From Gordonia sp. ABSL11-1 (GTDB lineage: Bacteria > Actinomycetota > Actinomycetes > Mycobacteriales > Mycobacteriaceae): a stretch of DNA of 64,000 nucleotides. Positions 43,465 through 52,529 of the stretch are shown here, in pieces (position 1 is the stretch's first letter; every line of letters begins with the position of its first letter). The notes under the pieces are model-generated. The model was not told the origin of the DNA, searched no databases, and saw only the letters and a list, made by a program, of their open reading frames with translations. The stretch lies in the NCBI RefSeq assembly GCF_030315685.1, contig NZ_JASXSI010000004.1, positions 62,001 to 126,000 of the forward strand. Direction: 5' to 3'. The position numbers and the translations under genes were made by a program.

Positions 43465-45504
43465 ATGGCAACTCCCATCGAGAGTCCGCAAACACCCACG
43501 CCCGAGACGCGCGTGACCGACGATCCCGAGGTCGTCGCCCCGCCCGCACCGACCGACGACCTGTCCGACGATGAGCGCGCCCTGCTCGTCGACAACCTCC
43601 GTTACGTACTGGACGGACGCTGGCGCGGCACCCGCGACATGGTGCGCGAGAACGCCAACCGCGCCGACCTGCTGCCGGACCCGTCGAGGACGCTCGACGA
43701 AGCGCGGGCCCGCATGCTCGAGGAGATGCGCGAGTTGGCGCAGAACGGTTTCGCCTCAGCGGGTTTCGCGTCCGATCACGGCGGCACCGGGGACGTCGGG
43801 GCGTCGATCACGGCGATTGAGATGCTCGGCTACGCCGACCTCTCGCTGATGGTGAAGTCGGGCGTCCAGTGGGGACTGTTCGGCGGCGCAGTCGAGAACC
43901 TGGGCACCGCCCGCCACCACGACCGCTACGTCTCCGACATCATCAGTCTCGATCTGCTCGGCTCCTTCGCGATGACCGAGACCGGTCACGGGTCGAATGT
44001 CCAGGCCCTCGAGACGACGGCCACCTACGACCCCGAGACCCGCGAGTTCGTGGTGCACTCGCCGTCGCCGGCGGCGCGCAAGGACTACATCGGCGGCGCG
44101 GCCCAGCACGCGCGGGTGGCGGCCGTGTTCGCGCAGCTGATCACCGCGGGTCCCGACGAGGAGCCGTCGAGTCGCGGCGTGCACTGCTTCGTCGTGCCGA
44201 TCCGCGACGAGGACGGCAACGACCTGCCCGGCGTCACCACCAGCGACTGCGGCTACAAGGGCGGGCTCGCCGGCGTCGACAACGGGCGCATCATGTTCGA
44301 CAACGTGCGCATCCCGGCCGAGAACCTCCTCAACCGCTACGCCGACGTCGAGGCCGACGGCACCTACTCGTCACCGATCGAGAACCCGAACCGCCGATTC
44401 TTCACCATGCTCGGCACGCTGATCCGCGGTCGGGTCAGCGTTGCGGCCACCGCGGGCGCGGCGGGGCGCAAGGCGCTGACGCTGGCCACTCGATACGGGT
44501 TGGTGCGCAAACAGTTCGAAGCGCCGGACGCCGACAACGAGATCACCATCATGGATTACCTGGGCCACCAGCGGAAGTTGTTGCCGCTGATCGCGAAGTC
44601 GTATGCGATCGCGTGCGCCCAGAACGAACTGACCGAGGAACTGCACGAGGTGCAGTCGACGTCGCCCGACGACTCCGACGCCGGACGTCAACGCGAATTG
44701 GAAAGTGCGGCAGCAGGTCTGAAGGCGTATGCGACGTGGCACGCCTCGCACGCGATCAACATCAGCCGCGAAGCCTGCGGCGGCGCAGGGTATCTCGACG
44801 AGAACCAGATCTCGATCATGCGCGGCGACATCGACGTCTTCACGACGTTCGAGGGCGACAACACCGTCCTCACCCAGCTCGTCGCCAAGGAGTTGCTGTC
44901 GGCGTACGCCGAGGACGTCCGCGGGCTGTCGGCGGGCGGTTGGGTGAAGTTCATCGCCGGGATGGCCCGCGATGTGGTCGTCGAGAAGACCGCGGTGCGT
45001 CAGGTCGTGCAGACCTTGCTGGAGGGCTCCGACGAGGACACCGAGAAGTCGAACCTGACCAACCGCGGCACGCAGCTCCGGCTCTTCCGCAATCGTGAGG
45101 ATCATCTGGTCCGCACCTGCGCGCAGCGGCTGCGTCGCGCGACCGACGACGAGAACGATCCGTTCGAGGTGTTCAACAACGCTCAGGATCATCTGCTGAA
45201 GGTCGGGCAGGCGCGCACCGAACGCATCGTGCTGGAGGCGTTCGTGCAGGCGATCAACGACTGCGACTCGCGATCGGCGGCGGAGCTGCTCGGCAAGGTG
45301 TGCGATCTGTTCGTCTACTCGGCACTCGAGGACGACCTGTCGTGGTTCCTCATGCACCGACAGGTGTCCGTGGAGCGGGCGAAGGCGATCCGACGCGGCG
45401 TCAACGAACTGTGCCTGGAGCTCCGGCCGCACGTGCACAGTCTCGTCGACGCTTTCGGCATCCCGGAGGAACTGCTCGCGGCCCCGATGATCCAGAACGG
45501 GTGA
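43465..45504 (+). CDS. Acyl-CoA oxidase-type (large) acyl-CoA dehydrogenase family protein
   Basis: 679 residues, far longer than an ordinary acyl-CoA dehydrogenase and close to the acyl-CoA oxidase (ACOX) family. LLGSFAMTETGHGSNVQALETTATYDPETREFVVHSP, KDYIGGAAQHARVAAVFAQL, ISREACGGAGYLDEN and the catalytic Glu region TTFEGDNTVL are ACOX hallmarks. The C-terminal about 200 residues form the extra helical domain. It oxidises acyl-CoA to enoyl-CoA; oxygen versus electron-transfer-flavoprotein as acceptor cannot be judged. GTGGAGG lies very close to the ATG. Divergent from the TetR gene. Confidence 0.85.
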   Translation: MATPIESPQTPTPETRVTDDPEVVAPPAPTDDLSDDERALLVDNLRYVLDGRWRGTRDMVRENANRADLLPDPSRTLDEARARMLEEMRELAQNGFASAGFASDHGGTGDVGASITAIEMLGYADLSLMVKSGVQWGLFGGAVENLGTARHHDRYVSDIISLDLLGSFAMTETGHGSNVQALETTATYDPETREFVVHSPSPAARKDYIGGAAQHARVAAVFAQLITAGPDEEPSSRGVHCFVVPIRDEDGNDLPGVTTSDCGYKGGLAGVDNGRIMFDNVRIPAENLLNRYADVEADGTYSSPIENPNRRFFTMLGTLIRGRVSVAATAGAAGRKALTLATRYGLVRKQFEAPDADNEITIMDYLGHQRKLLPLIAKSYAIACAQNELTEELHEVQSTSPDDSDAGRQRELESAAAGLKAYATWHASHAINISREACGGAGYLDENQISIMRGDIDVFTTFEGDNTVLTQLVAKELLSAYAEDVRGLSAGGWVKFIAGMARDVVVEKTAVRQVVQTLLEGSDEDTEKSNLTNRGTQLRLFRNREDHLVRTCAQRLRRATDDENDPFEVFNNAQDHLLKVGQARTERIVLEAFVQAINDCDSRSAAELLGKVCDLFVYSALEDDLSWFLMHRQVSVERAKAIRRGVNELCLELRPHVHSLVDAFGIPEELLAAPMIQNG

Positions 45505-45545
45505 TCGGGCGCGCATAGAGGCGCTGAGCCGCCCGCGCGGCAAAT

Positions 45546-45607
45546 CCACATGGGGAACTTACATTCACGGGGAGATCCCCCATGTGAATGGCCAGTTCCC
45601 CATGTGG
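45546..45607. repeat. 62-bp four-unit palindrome, left copy
   Basis: Perfect 14-bp outer arms CCACATGGGGAACT (45546-45559) and AGTTCCCCATGTGG (45594-45607) enclose CATTCAC (45562-45568) and GTGAATG (45584-45590). Each quarter is a variant of CACATGGGGAA, two per strand. Lies between convergent genes, so it may terminate both. A related element is at 46595-46657. Confidence 0.8.
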
Positions 45608-45630
45608 TTGCGGTTCGGGGGGCGCGGAGT

Positions 45631-46548
45631 CTAGGCGGCGATCCCGAGTCGCTCGAGCCACTCGCGAACCATCGGCACGACACGGTTGCGACGCAGATCC
45701 TCCCAGACCCATCGGATCACCATGATTCCGAGGCGACGGAGCGCATCCTCGCGTTCCTTCTCACGCCGCATCACGTCGAACGGCGTCTCTCCGGGACGGA
45801 GATGTTTCTGGTACTTGGCCATTCCGTCGAACTCGGCGACGAGTTTGCCGATCCAGTCGTAGTCGGTGCGGGCGATGAGTGTGCCTCGAGCGTCCCGGAA
45901 CTCGTGCTGCAGCCGCGGGATCGGCAGGCCGGCGCAGATGATCTGCGCCCTGCCCCACGATTCGCCGGCGTTCTCGGAACCGGCGTCGGCGTGAGCAAGC
46001 GCCCGACGGGCCTGCGCGACACCGCGCTTGTGTCCGTCGAGGTACTCGCCGATGACGTCGCGGTCCGCACCTCTCCGTAGCGCCGAGTCCATGACCGCGA
46101 GCGCCGGGGCGAAGCCACCGCTGCACGCGATGTCGGCGGCCGTGCGCTCGATCGACGTCACCGGGATGCCGTCGATGACGGTGAGGTCTGCGTCGTCGAG
46201 GGTTCCCGAGTGGATGTGCCGACGCGACTCGAGACGCGCCCCCGTGGTGTATCCGGTACTGATGTGCACCCGCTCGAGATCAGGGTCGAGCATCGACAGG
46301 TCATGCATGGTCCCGGCGGTGTGGTGGCTGAGTGCGAAGTCGCCCGGGCTGAGCGTCACGGCGGCGATCGCGGTGAGTTTGTGCAGTTCCTCGGGTGTGC
46401 GGGTGAGCGTGGGTACGTAGGCGCCGGGCCAGATCCGGGCCAGGGTGTCGTCGTCGACGGCCCGCGCCAGTTGTTTGTCGGTGTATCCCTGGTCGATCGC
46501 GGTGTGCCGGTAGATGATGCCGTGGGAATCGGCTCCGAAAGGTGTCAT
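45631..46548 (-). CDS. AbiEi-like / DUF559-type protein, divergent member C
   Basis: 305 residues. The N-terminal region (about 10-50, YRHTAIDQGYTDKQLARAVDDDTLARIWPGAYV) is AbiEi-antitoxin-like. A middle domain carries FALSHHTAGTMHDL and DGIPVTSIERTAADIAC. The C-terminal part has a Vsr/DUF559-like core: RTDYDWIGKLVAEFDGMAKY (Asp...Glu-x-Asp) and REKEREDALRRLGIMVIRWVW. It shares architecture but little sequence with the two paralogues at 7955 and 30422. ATG at 46548 chosen. The gene is bracketed by two palindromic elements and preceded by an ACGCAC/GTGCGT dyad. No toxin partner is visible. Confidence 0.7.
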   Translation of the reverse strand: MTPFGADSHGIIYRHTAIDQGYTDKQLARAVDDDTLARIWPGAYVPTLTRTPEELHKLTAIAAVTLSPGDFALSHHTAGTMHDLSMLDPDLERVHISTGYTTGARLESRRHIHSGTLDDADLTVIDGIPVTSIERTAADIACSGGFAPALAVMDSALRRGADRDVIGEYLDGHKRGVAQARRALAHADAGSENAGESWGRAQIICAGLPIPRLQHEFRDARGTLIARTDYDWIGKLVAEFDGMAKYQKHLRPGETPFDVMRREKEREDALRRLGIMVIRWVWEDLRRNRVVPMVREWLERLGIAA

Positions 46549-46557
46549 GGAACTTAG

Positions 46558-46570
46558 ACGCACGGTGCGT
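46558..46570 (-). promoter_or_regulatory. ACGCAC-G-GTGCGT dyad upstream of the AbiEi-like gene
   Basis: A 13-bp perfect dyad 10 bp upstream of the start codon. AbiEi-type antitoxins are known to autoregulate by binding inverted repeats, so this is a candidate operator. Confidence 0.4.
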
Positions 46571-46594
46571 CCGATCGGCTCCCGTCGTGGCCAA

Positions 46595-46657
46595 CCACAT
46601 GGGGAACTGTCCATCCACACGGGGAACAACCCCCGTCGTTGTCAGTCCCCCGTGTGG
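46595..46657. repeat. 62-bp four-unit palindrome, right copy
   Basis: CCACATGGGGAACT (46595-46608) pairs imperfectly with AGTCCCCCGTGTGG (46644-46657); inner units CCACACGGGGAACAA and CCCCCGTCGTTG repeat the theme. The right arm lies inside the 3' end of the DUF3093 gene and encodes its last residues (HTGD) and stop codon. Confidence 0.75.
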
Positions 46658-47391
46658 TTGTGGCCGCGCGGGGGCAAACCCATCCGCACGGCCTGATGCG
46701 CCTCGGACAATTCGGTACGGAACCGTTCGACGTCGCGTGCCCAGGCCTGGGCGAGCGCGCCGTCGGCGAGCTCGACGCCGATCCCCTTGCGCCGTCGGGG
46801 AACGGCGGGGAGTTCGCCCAGGGCGCGGGCACTCTCCCACGTCTGCGGTTCGGGGCCGTTGCTGGCCGGGAGGATCTTCGTGATGTCCGACAACGGGATC
46901 GTGCGGGTGCCCTGCCGGAGCGTGGTCTCGGTGAGGCGGACACTCACGTGGGTCCGCGCAGCGTAGACCTGGACGAGCGAGAAGCCGATCAGGATGACCG
47001 CGAAGATGATGAGCACGGGCCAATGCACCTGGCCCGGTCCGGCGATCTCCATCGCAAGGACCGCGCCGATCAGCACCGGTCCGATCGCGACCACCCACCA
47101 GCTGCCGCCGGGTTCGTAGAACAGCAGTTCGCCTTCGTCGACGGGTTCGGGCGGGATGTCGTCGTCCGGGTCGGCGGCGGACTCATCATCAGCGGAGTCG
47201 GCGGCGGACTCGTCGGCGGCGGGGGTGTAGTCGGCGGGGGTGTAGTCGGCGGGGGTGTAGTCGGCGGGGTCGACATCGATGGCCGACTCGGCGCCGGCCG
47301 CCTCAGCGGTACCGTCGGGCACGACATCCGCCGTGCCGTCGTCGTTGCCGTCGTCGGTCCTTCTCGGTTCGTTCACCTCGGCGCGGCTCAC
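46642..47391 (-). CDS. DUF3093-type membrane protein with PADYT repeat
   Basis: 249 residues. An acidic, disordered N-terminus (about 1-95) contains three tandem DYTPA units. Two membrane helices (about 98-118 and 124-145: WWVVAIGPVLIGAVLAMEI, WPVLIIFAVILIGFSLVQVY) follow, then a cytoplasmic PH-like part (VRLTETTLRQGTRTIPLSDITKILPA) typical of DUF3093 proteins. Function unknown. The GTG start overlaps the upstream stop by 4 bp (47388-47391). The extreme C-terminus is encoded by a palindromic repeat. Mycobacterial Rv0513 lies at the equivalent place next to hemB (recalled). Confidence 0.65.
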   Translation of the reverse strand: MSRAEVNEPRRTDDGNDDGTADVVPDGTAEAAGAESAIDVDPADYTPADYTPADYTPAADESAADSADDESAADPDDDIPPEPVDEGELLFYEPGGSWWVVAIGPVLIGAVLAMEIAGPGQVHWPVLIIFAVILIGFSLVQVYAARTHVSVRLTETTLRQGTRTIPLSDITKILPASNGPEPQTWESARALGELPAVPRRRKGIGVELADGALAQAWARDVERFRTELSEAHQAVRMGLPPRGHNHTGD

Positions 47392-47804
47392 TTCTTCTTG
47401 CTGGGCTTCTTCGGCGTGTCCGGTGCGTACCACGTGTCGGCTTCGGGACGGTAGGCCATCATCGAGCCGAACAGTCCGACTATCGCTGCCAGCAACGCGA
47501 AGGCCAGGATCGGCAGCCCGAAGCTGACCACGAGAAGCAGGATGACCACCACGAGCGTCAGGGCGGCCAGCGACGAACGCCACCGGACGTCGCCGACGAA
47601 GGCCTTGCTGCCGAGCAGGATGTACGCGACACCGATGATGCCGACGATCACGCCGACCCCGATGGGCAGCAACGTCGGTCCCGAACTGACGATCCCGATC
47701 ACGATGAACAGGACGCCGAGCGCGGCGAGCAAACCGCCGGACACCGTCCAGCATCGGTAGGCCCAGACGACCTGTTTCGGCCGTTGAGCTGGATCAGGAC
47801 TCAC
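47388..47804 (-). CDS. Multi-pass membrane protein of unknown function
   Basis: 138 residues. It has four hydrophobic segments: GGLLAALGVLFIVIGIVSSG, LLPIGVGVIVGIIGVAYILL, SSLAALTLVVVILLLVVSF and LPILAFALLAAIVGLFGSMMAY. A hydrophilic C-terminus follows (DTWYAPDTPKKPSKKK). No family recognised. The GTG at 47804 gives an 11-bp overlap with the upstream gene; longer upstream frames run through the His/Asn repeat of that gene and are artefacts. Middle gene of a three-gene membrane-protein operon downstream of hemB. Confidence 0.6.
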   Translation of the reverse strand: MSPDPAQRPKQVVWAYRCWTVSGGLLAALGVLFIVIGIVSSGPTLLPIGVGVIVGIIGVAYILLGSKAFVGDVRWRSSLAALTLVVVILLLVVSFGLPILAFALLAAIVGLFGSMMAYRPEADTWYAPDTPKKPSKKK

Positions 47805-48567
47805 CACGGTTGTCGTTTCCTTCGTTCGACGGCGGCCGGTCGCCGGATGACTGGGCAGGATTGTGCGGGTACGGATGGTGTGATGGATTGCTGTGCTGCG
47901 GAGGGTTGGGCTGCGGCGCATTGTGTTGTGGAGGATTGTGTTGTGGAGGATTGTGTTGTCCGCCACCATACGTCCACGGGGGCGTCTGGCCCTGCTGATG
48001 GCCGGGACCGCCCGGCCACGCCGACGCTCCCGGGCCGGCGCCGGGCGGAGGGTACTGCGGGCGTCGACGATGAGCGGTCATGTCGCGGCAATACTGCTCG
48101 GACTCGCGTCGGAGGAGGAGCACCGAGCCGCCGAGCGCGGCGACACCGCTGATGATCATCGGGATCATCACCCATTGCGGCTCGATGTCACCGAACAGGG
48201 TGAAGACCACGTTGACAGTGATGAACACCCCCATCGCGGCGACGATGATCCGTGCCCAGTTGTAGCCGGAGCGTGTCATCAGGACAAGGAAGGTCGACAC
48301 CGCCGTCAGGGCGACCCCGAAGATGGCGAGGACGACGATGAGAGTGCCGCTCGAGTTGAGCATCTCGACCTGCTCGGCCGGGGTGTCCGCGGGGAGTGTG
48401 CGGATCTGCCGATCCCAGGCGTCACGCAACCACGGGTACTGGCCGATAAAGGCGACGAGCTGACCGAGGATCACCACCGCCCACAGTTCGGTCGCGATGG
48501 AGATGGCGTCGGGCCGCTCGGGGCGGGTGCCCGGGTCCGTCGGCGCCGGATGGATCGGTGCGGTCAT
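47794..48567 (-). CDS. Membrane protein with His/Asn/Pro-rich repeat tail
   Basis: 257 residues. Four membrane segments (about 28-45, 73-95, 104-126 and 131-152) are followed by a long hydrophilic C-terminal tail rich in Pro, Gln, His and Asn. The tail contains tandem QHNPP units (at least four, counting variants QHNAPQPNPPQH), encoded by a 15-bp direct repeat near 47915-47955. The tail looks disordered and could bind metal through its many His. Family unknown, resembling mycobacterial proteins near hemB (Rv0514-like position, recalled). Confidence 0.6.
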   Translation of the reverse strand: MTAPIHPAPTDPGTRPERPDAISIATELWAVVILGQLVAFIGQYPWLRDAWDRQIRTLPADTPAEQVEMLNSSGTLIVVLAIFGVALTAVSTFLVLMTRSGYNWARIIVAAMGVFITVNVVFTLFGDIEPQWVMIPMIISGVAALGGSVLLLRRESEQYCRDMTAHRRRPQYPPPGAGPGASAWPGGPGHQQGQTPPWTYGGGQHNPPQHNPPQHNAPQPNPPQHSNPSHHPYPHNPAQSSGDRPPSNEGNDNRGES

Positions 48568-48631
48568 GGGTCCCAGGGTAGTGAATGGGGTTCCGACTGT
48601 GTTCGGCGCTCGATCAGCGGAGGTCGGCCCG

Positions 48632-48700
48632 CATCAGGGTCACCAGAGAGAGGAGTCGAGTGGATTATCCACTCATCGGGCCGCTGTGGTGACTCTCATG
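48632..48700. repeat. ~70-bp nested palindromic repeat, copy 4
   Basis: CATCAGGGTCACCAGAG (48632-48648) pairs with CTGTGGTGACTCTCATG (48684-48700), 13 of 17 positions, around AGTGGATTATCCACT centred at 48665. Located immediately downstream of hemB on the minus strand, where it may terminate transcription. Confidence 0.72.
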
Positions 48701-48714
48701 TTGACCGTTCAGGC

Positions 48715-49692
48715 CTACGTCAACCGGCCGGCCACTTCTGTTGCCCAGTACGTGAGGATGATGGATGCGCCCGCGCGTTTGATGGAGGTGAGCGATTCCA
48801 GGATGGCGGCGTCGCGATCGATCCACCCGCGTTCGGCGGCCGCGGTGATCATCGAGTACTCGCCGCTGATCTGATAGGCGGCAACCGGGACGTCGGCGAT
48901 CTCGGCGGCATCGCGAACGATGTCGAGATAGCTCATCGCCGGTTTGACCATCACGAGGTCGGCGCCCTCCTCGAGGTCGAGGCGGATCTCGCGCAGGGCC
49001 TCGATCCGGTTGGCGGCGTCCTGCTGGTATGTGCGCCGGTCACCTTGCAGTGACGAGCCGACCGCCTCGCGGAACGGTCCGTAGAACGCGGAGGCGTACT
49101 TGGCGGCGTAGGCGAGGATCCCAGTGTCGGTCAGTCCCAGCTCGTCGAGTCCGGCACGGATCGCGGCGACCTGTCCGTCCATCATCCCGCTCGGTCCGAG
49201 CAGGTGCGCACCGGCCTGCGCCTGTGCGATCGACATCGAGACGTACCGGTCGAGAGTGGCGTCGTTGTCGATGCGGCCGCGGTCGTCGAGCACACCGCAG
49301 TGGCCGTGATCGGTGAACTCGTCGAGGCAGGTGTCGGCCATCAGGACGGTACTGTCGCCGAGGTCGTCGGCGAGGGCTCGCAACGCGCGGTTGAGGATGC
49401 CGTCGTCGGCGTCGGCGCCGGAACCGACAGCATCCTTGTCCGCCGCAGCCGGCACACCGAACAGCATCAGTCCGCCGACGCCGGCGCGGACCGCCTCGTC
49501 GGCAGCCTTACGCAGCGAGTCGAGGGTGTGCTGGACGACGCCGGGCATCGACGAGATGTCGCGCGGGGCATCGAGGCCATCGGCGACGAACATCGGCAAC
49601 ACCAGGTCCGACGGCGCGAGCGTCGTCTCGGCGACGAGGCGCCGCATCGCCGGTGTGGTGCGTAGTCGGCGGGGACGGATCACCGGTGCCAT
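48715..49692 (-). CDS. hemB: Delta-aminolevulinic acid dehydratase
   Basis: 325 residues. Condenses two 5-aminolevulinate molecules to porphobilinogen. [11 protein letters not shown], the [15 protein letters not shown] metal-site segment, and the two active lysines in [15 protein letters not shown] and [14 protein letters not shown] are present, with [15 protein letters not shown]. The ATG at 49692 is preceded by GAGGAGG at good spacing. The C-terminus ends shortly after [12 protein letters not shown]. Last gene of the rex-hemA-hemC-cobA/hemD-hemB cluster, separated by 74 bp and a repeat element from the upstream gene. Confidence 0.95.
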   Translation of the reverse strand: MAPVIRPRRLRTTPAMRRLVAETTLAPSDLVLPMFVADGLDAPRDISSMPGVVQHTLDSLRKAADEAVRAGVGGLMLFGVPAAADKDAVGSGADADDGILNRALRALADDLGDSTVLMADTCLDEFTDHGHCGVLDDRGRIDNDATLDRYVSMSIAQAQAGAHLLGPSGMMDGQVAAIRAGLDELGLTDTGILAYAAKYASAFYGPFREAVGSSLQGDRRTYQQDAANRIEALREIRLDLEEGADLVMVKPAMSYLDIVRDAAEIADVPVAAYQISGEYSMITAAAERGWIDRDAAILESLTSIKRAGASIILTYWATEVAGRLT

Positions 49693-49712
49693 GTGCGCTT
49701 CCTCCTCGTGTT

Positions 49713-49753
49713 GCCCTTCGTGACACTCGCAAGCCCGCTCCTCAGGGACCGGA
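49713..49753. repeat. CCCTTCGTGACACTCGC element, copy D
   Basis: CCCTTCGTGACACTCGCAAG...CTCCTCAGGGACCGG in the 74-bp gap between the cobA/hemD stop and the hemB start. It could attenuate or process the haem operon transcript; it lies close to the hemB ribosome-binding site. Confidence 0.72.
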
Positions 49754-49766
49754 TGGTTCGGCGACG

Positions 49767-51455
49767 TCAGGACCGCGAGCGACGCGACTTCTTGCGCGGC
49801 GGGGGCAGGGCGCCCTCGGCCCGCAGGCGTGCGGCGTGTTCGGCGAGCGCGTCGACCAGCTCGGTCACCGACGCGTTCTCCGGCTGCACGTCCACCCGCA
49901 GACCGAATTCCGTTGCGGTTTCGGCGGTCTTCGGGCCGATGCACGCAACGATGGTGCGCGCGTGCGGCTTTCCAGCGATGCCGACCAGGTTGCGGACCGT
50001 CGAACTCGAGGTGAAGCAGACCGCGTCGAAGCCGCCGGTCTTGATCATCTCGCGCGTCTCGGCGGGCGGCGGTGCCGCCCGGACGGTGCGGTAGGCGGTG
50101 ACGTCGTCGATCTCCCAGCCACGCTCACGCAGGCCCTCGGACAGGGTCTCGGTGGCGATGTCGGCGCGCGGCAACAGGATTCGGTTGACCGGATCGAACA
50201 CGTCGTCGTACGGCGGGAAGTCGTCGAGGAGTCCGAGTGAACTCTGCTCTCCCGACGGCACGAGTTCGGGCTGAATGCCGAAGGTGCGCACCTTCTCCGC
50301 GGTGGCCTCACCGACGCAGGCGATCTTCACGCCGGAGAACGCGCGGGCGTCGAGACCGAACTCGGCGAACTTCTCCCACACGGCACGCACCGCGTTGGTC
50401 GAGGTGAACACCACCCACTGGTAGCGTCCGTCGACCAATCCCTTGACGGCCCTTTCCATCTGGGCAGGACTGCGCGGGGGTTCGACGGCGATCGTCGGCA
50501 CCTCCTTGGGGATCGCGCCGTGCGACCGGAGCCGATCGCTCATGTCGCCGGCCTGGTCCTTGGTGCGCGGCACCAGCACGGTCCAGCCGTAGAGGGCGCG
50601 CGACTCCCACCAGGAGAGCTTGCCGCGGTGTCCGACGACCTTGCCGATGGTCAGGATCAGCGGGCCGACGAGCGCGTTGCCCTGCTCGTTGAGCGTCGCG
50701 AGGGTGGCCTCGATGGTGCGCTGGGCGCAGGTGGTGCCGTTGACGGTGATCGCGACCGGGGTCTGCGCGGCCATGCCGTGTTCGGTCAGCGCGCTCGCGG
50801 TCTCGGCGAGGTGTCCGGCGGTGGCGTGCAGCACCAGCGGACCGGGCGCTGCGGCCAGGGCGGCCCAGTCGACACCCTCGGCGCGGACATCGGCCTCGGT
50901 GTGTGTGGAGCCGAGCGGCATCCCGGCGTAGCTCGGCACGACGGAGGCCGACGGCAGCCCGGGCAGGACCTCGAACTGGACCGATGACCGCGCGACGGCG
51001 TTGACCTCGGCGAGGACCGAGTCGGTGGTGAGGGGATCACCGGAGACGACACGAACGACGTCGTCGCCGGCCTTGGCCGCGGCGACGAGGGTCTTGGCGA
51101 CCTCGGCCGGATCGCCCAGAGCCGGGTGGACCACGGAGGCTTCGTGCGCCTCGGCGGCGTCGCCGACGGGCTGTGTCGGCTCGGCGGAATCGGCCGAGTC
51201 CGCGCCGGCAGCGGCCTGGGCGGCCTCTTTGGCGGCGGTCTTGGTGTTCTTCGACGACCTCGACGTCTCCTCGGCGTCGTCGATGTGGGCAAAGCCGATC
51301 ATGGCCACCACACCGGCGGGGACGTCAGGGTCGATGTAGGCGGTGGTCGCCTTCTCGATGACGTTGCGGGCGCGCACAGTCAGCAGTTCGGGATCGCCTG
51401 GTCCCGACCCGACGAACAGGATCCGCCCCGGATTGACCTTTTTCGTACGGCTCAT
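49767..51455 (-). CDS. Bifunctional uroporphyrinogen-III methyltransferase / uroporphyrinogen-III synthase
   Basis: 562 residues. The N-terminal SUMT half (about 1-270) has [36 protein letters not shown] and [20 protein letters not shown]. The C-terminal HemD half (about 285-550) has [45 protein letters not shown] and [13 protein letters not shown] Ser/Ala-rich insertion near residues 63-105 interrupts the SUMT domain. Makes uroporphyrinogen III and methylates it toward sirohaem/cobalamin; similar fusions (CobA-HemD) are usual in actinobacteria. Follows hemC by 114 bp. Basic tail RKKSRRSRS. Confidence 0.9.
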   Translation of the reverse strand: MSRTKKVNPGRILFVGSGPGDPELLTVRARNVIEKATTAYIDPDVPAGVVAMIGFAHIDDAEETSRSSKNTKTAAKEAAQAAAGADSADSAEPTQPVGDAAEAHEASVVHPALGDPAEVAKTLVAAAKAGDDVVRVVSGDPLTTDSVLAEVNAVARSSVQFEVLPGLPSASVVPSYAGMPLGSTHTEADVRAEGVDWAALAAAPGPLVLHATAGHLAETASALTEHGMAAQTPVAITVNGTTCAQRTIEATLATLNEQGNALVGPLILTIGKVVGHRGKLSWWESRALYGWTVLVPRTKDQAGDMSDRLRSHGAIPKEVPTIAVEPPRSPAQMERAVKGLVDGRYQWVVFTSTNAVRAVWEKFAEFGLDARAFSGVKIACVGEATAEKVRTFGIQPELVPSGEQSSLGLLDDFPPYDDVFDPVNRILLPRADIATETLSEGLRERGWEIDDVTAYRTVRAAPPPAETREMIKTGGFDAVCFTSSSTVRNLVGIAGKPHARTIVACIGPKTAETATEFGLRVDVQPENASVTELVDALAEHAARLRAEGALPPPRKKSRRSRS

Positions 51456-51569
51456 GAGTTCGCACTCTCCTGCCCCTGTCGGAGCTGCAGTTCCTTCTGC
51501 TACCGGAGTTGCGAGACGGTGCGTGACCCCGAGGTCGCGACCCGCTCACCTCGGGCGCACAGGGCGCCG

Positions 51570-52529
51570 CTAGGCTTGCGAACCGCGGCCGACGAGCTCG
51601 GCCGCTCCCAGCTCCAGCAGTTCGGCGGCGAGATCCTTGCCGAGCTGGGCCGCGCGATCCACGGGACCCACCACCGAGGCCCGGATCACGTCCGATCCGT
51701 CCTCGGCCGCCACCGCCGCGCGAAGCGACAGTTCGGCGAAGATGCGCCCGTCGTCGTCGATCGACTCGACCACCTCGGCAATCGCCCCGATCGGTGCGGT
51801 ACACCCGGCCTCCAGGGCCGCGAGCACCGCACGCTCGGCATCGATCGCCGCACGTGTGGACGCGTCGTCCAACTCGGCGAGTATTCTCACCAGTTCGGCA
51901 TCGTCGGAGCGGCACTCCACGGCCAAGGCGCCCTGTGCCGGTGCCGGTAACAGCACCACCGGGTCGAAGGCCTCGGTGACCTCATCGGCTCTGCCGATCC
52001 GTACCAGACCTGCCCGGGCGACCACGACTGCGTCGAGTTCACCGCCGGCGACTTTGCCCAACCGAGAATCAAGGTTGCCTCGTAGGGGGCGGATTTCCAA
52101 ACCGAGACCCAATGCTCTAAGCTGTGCCGCCCGACGCGGGGCCGAGGTGCCGACCGTGGACCCCGGAGGGAGCTCGCCGAGGACCATGCCATCCCTGCTG
52201 ACCAGGGCATCCCTCGGGTCTTCGCGAGGCGGGACGGCGGGGATGACGAGTCCGGGTTCGGGTGCTGTCGGCAGATCCTTGTAGGAGTGGATCGCGACAT
52301 CGACCTCGTGGTTCTGCAGTGCGGTGCGGATGGCGGTGGTGAACACGCCGACGCCGATCTCGGCCACGGGCGCCTGCGAGGCGTCGCCGGCGGTCTTGAT
52401 GATGACCAGCTCGGCCGGGTGCCCGGCGGCGCCGAGGGCGTCGGCGACGGTCTGTGCCTGGGTGCGGGCCAGCAACGAACCCCGGGTACCGATGCGGATC
52501 GCGCCGGTGCCAGGGGTGAAGGGGCTCAC
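51570..52529 (-). CDS. hemC: Porphobilinogen deaminase (hydroxymethylbilane synthase)
   Basis: 319 residues. [22 protein letters not shown] opens the domain. [46 protein letters not shown] and [26 protein letters not shown] are typical. The dipyrromethane-binding cysteine is in [12 protein letters not shown]. Joins four porphobilinogens. The start overlaps the hemA stop by 4 bp. Sits between hemA and the cobA/hemD fusion, in the same order as Rv0509-Rv0512. Confidence 0.95.
   Translation of the reverse strand: MSPFTPGTGAIRIGTRGSLLARTQAQTVADALGAAGHPAELVIIKTAGDASQAPVAEIGVGVFTTAIRTALQNHEVDVAIHSYKDLPTAPEPGLVIPAVPPREDPRDALVSRDGMVLGELPPGSTVGTSAPRRAAQLRALGLGLEIRPLRGNLDSRLGKVAGGELDAVVVARAGLVRIGRADEVTEAFDPVVLLPAPAQGALAVECRSDDAELVRILAELDDASTRAAIDAERAVLAALEAGCTAPIGAIAEVVESIDDDGRIFAELSLRAAVAAEDGSDVIRASVVGPVDRAAQLGKDLAAELLELGAAELVGRGSQA

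Noticed and set aside
47915-47955. CRISPR-like short repeats
   Set aside because: In-frame 15-bp units coding for QHNPP within a gene, without spacers.
47805-47969. N-terminal extension of the small membrane protein through a repetitive segment
   Set aside because: It reads the His/Asn repeat of the overlapping gene in another frame; no coding signal.
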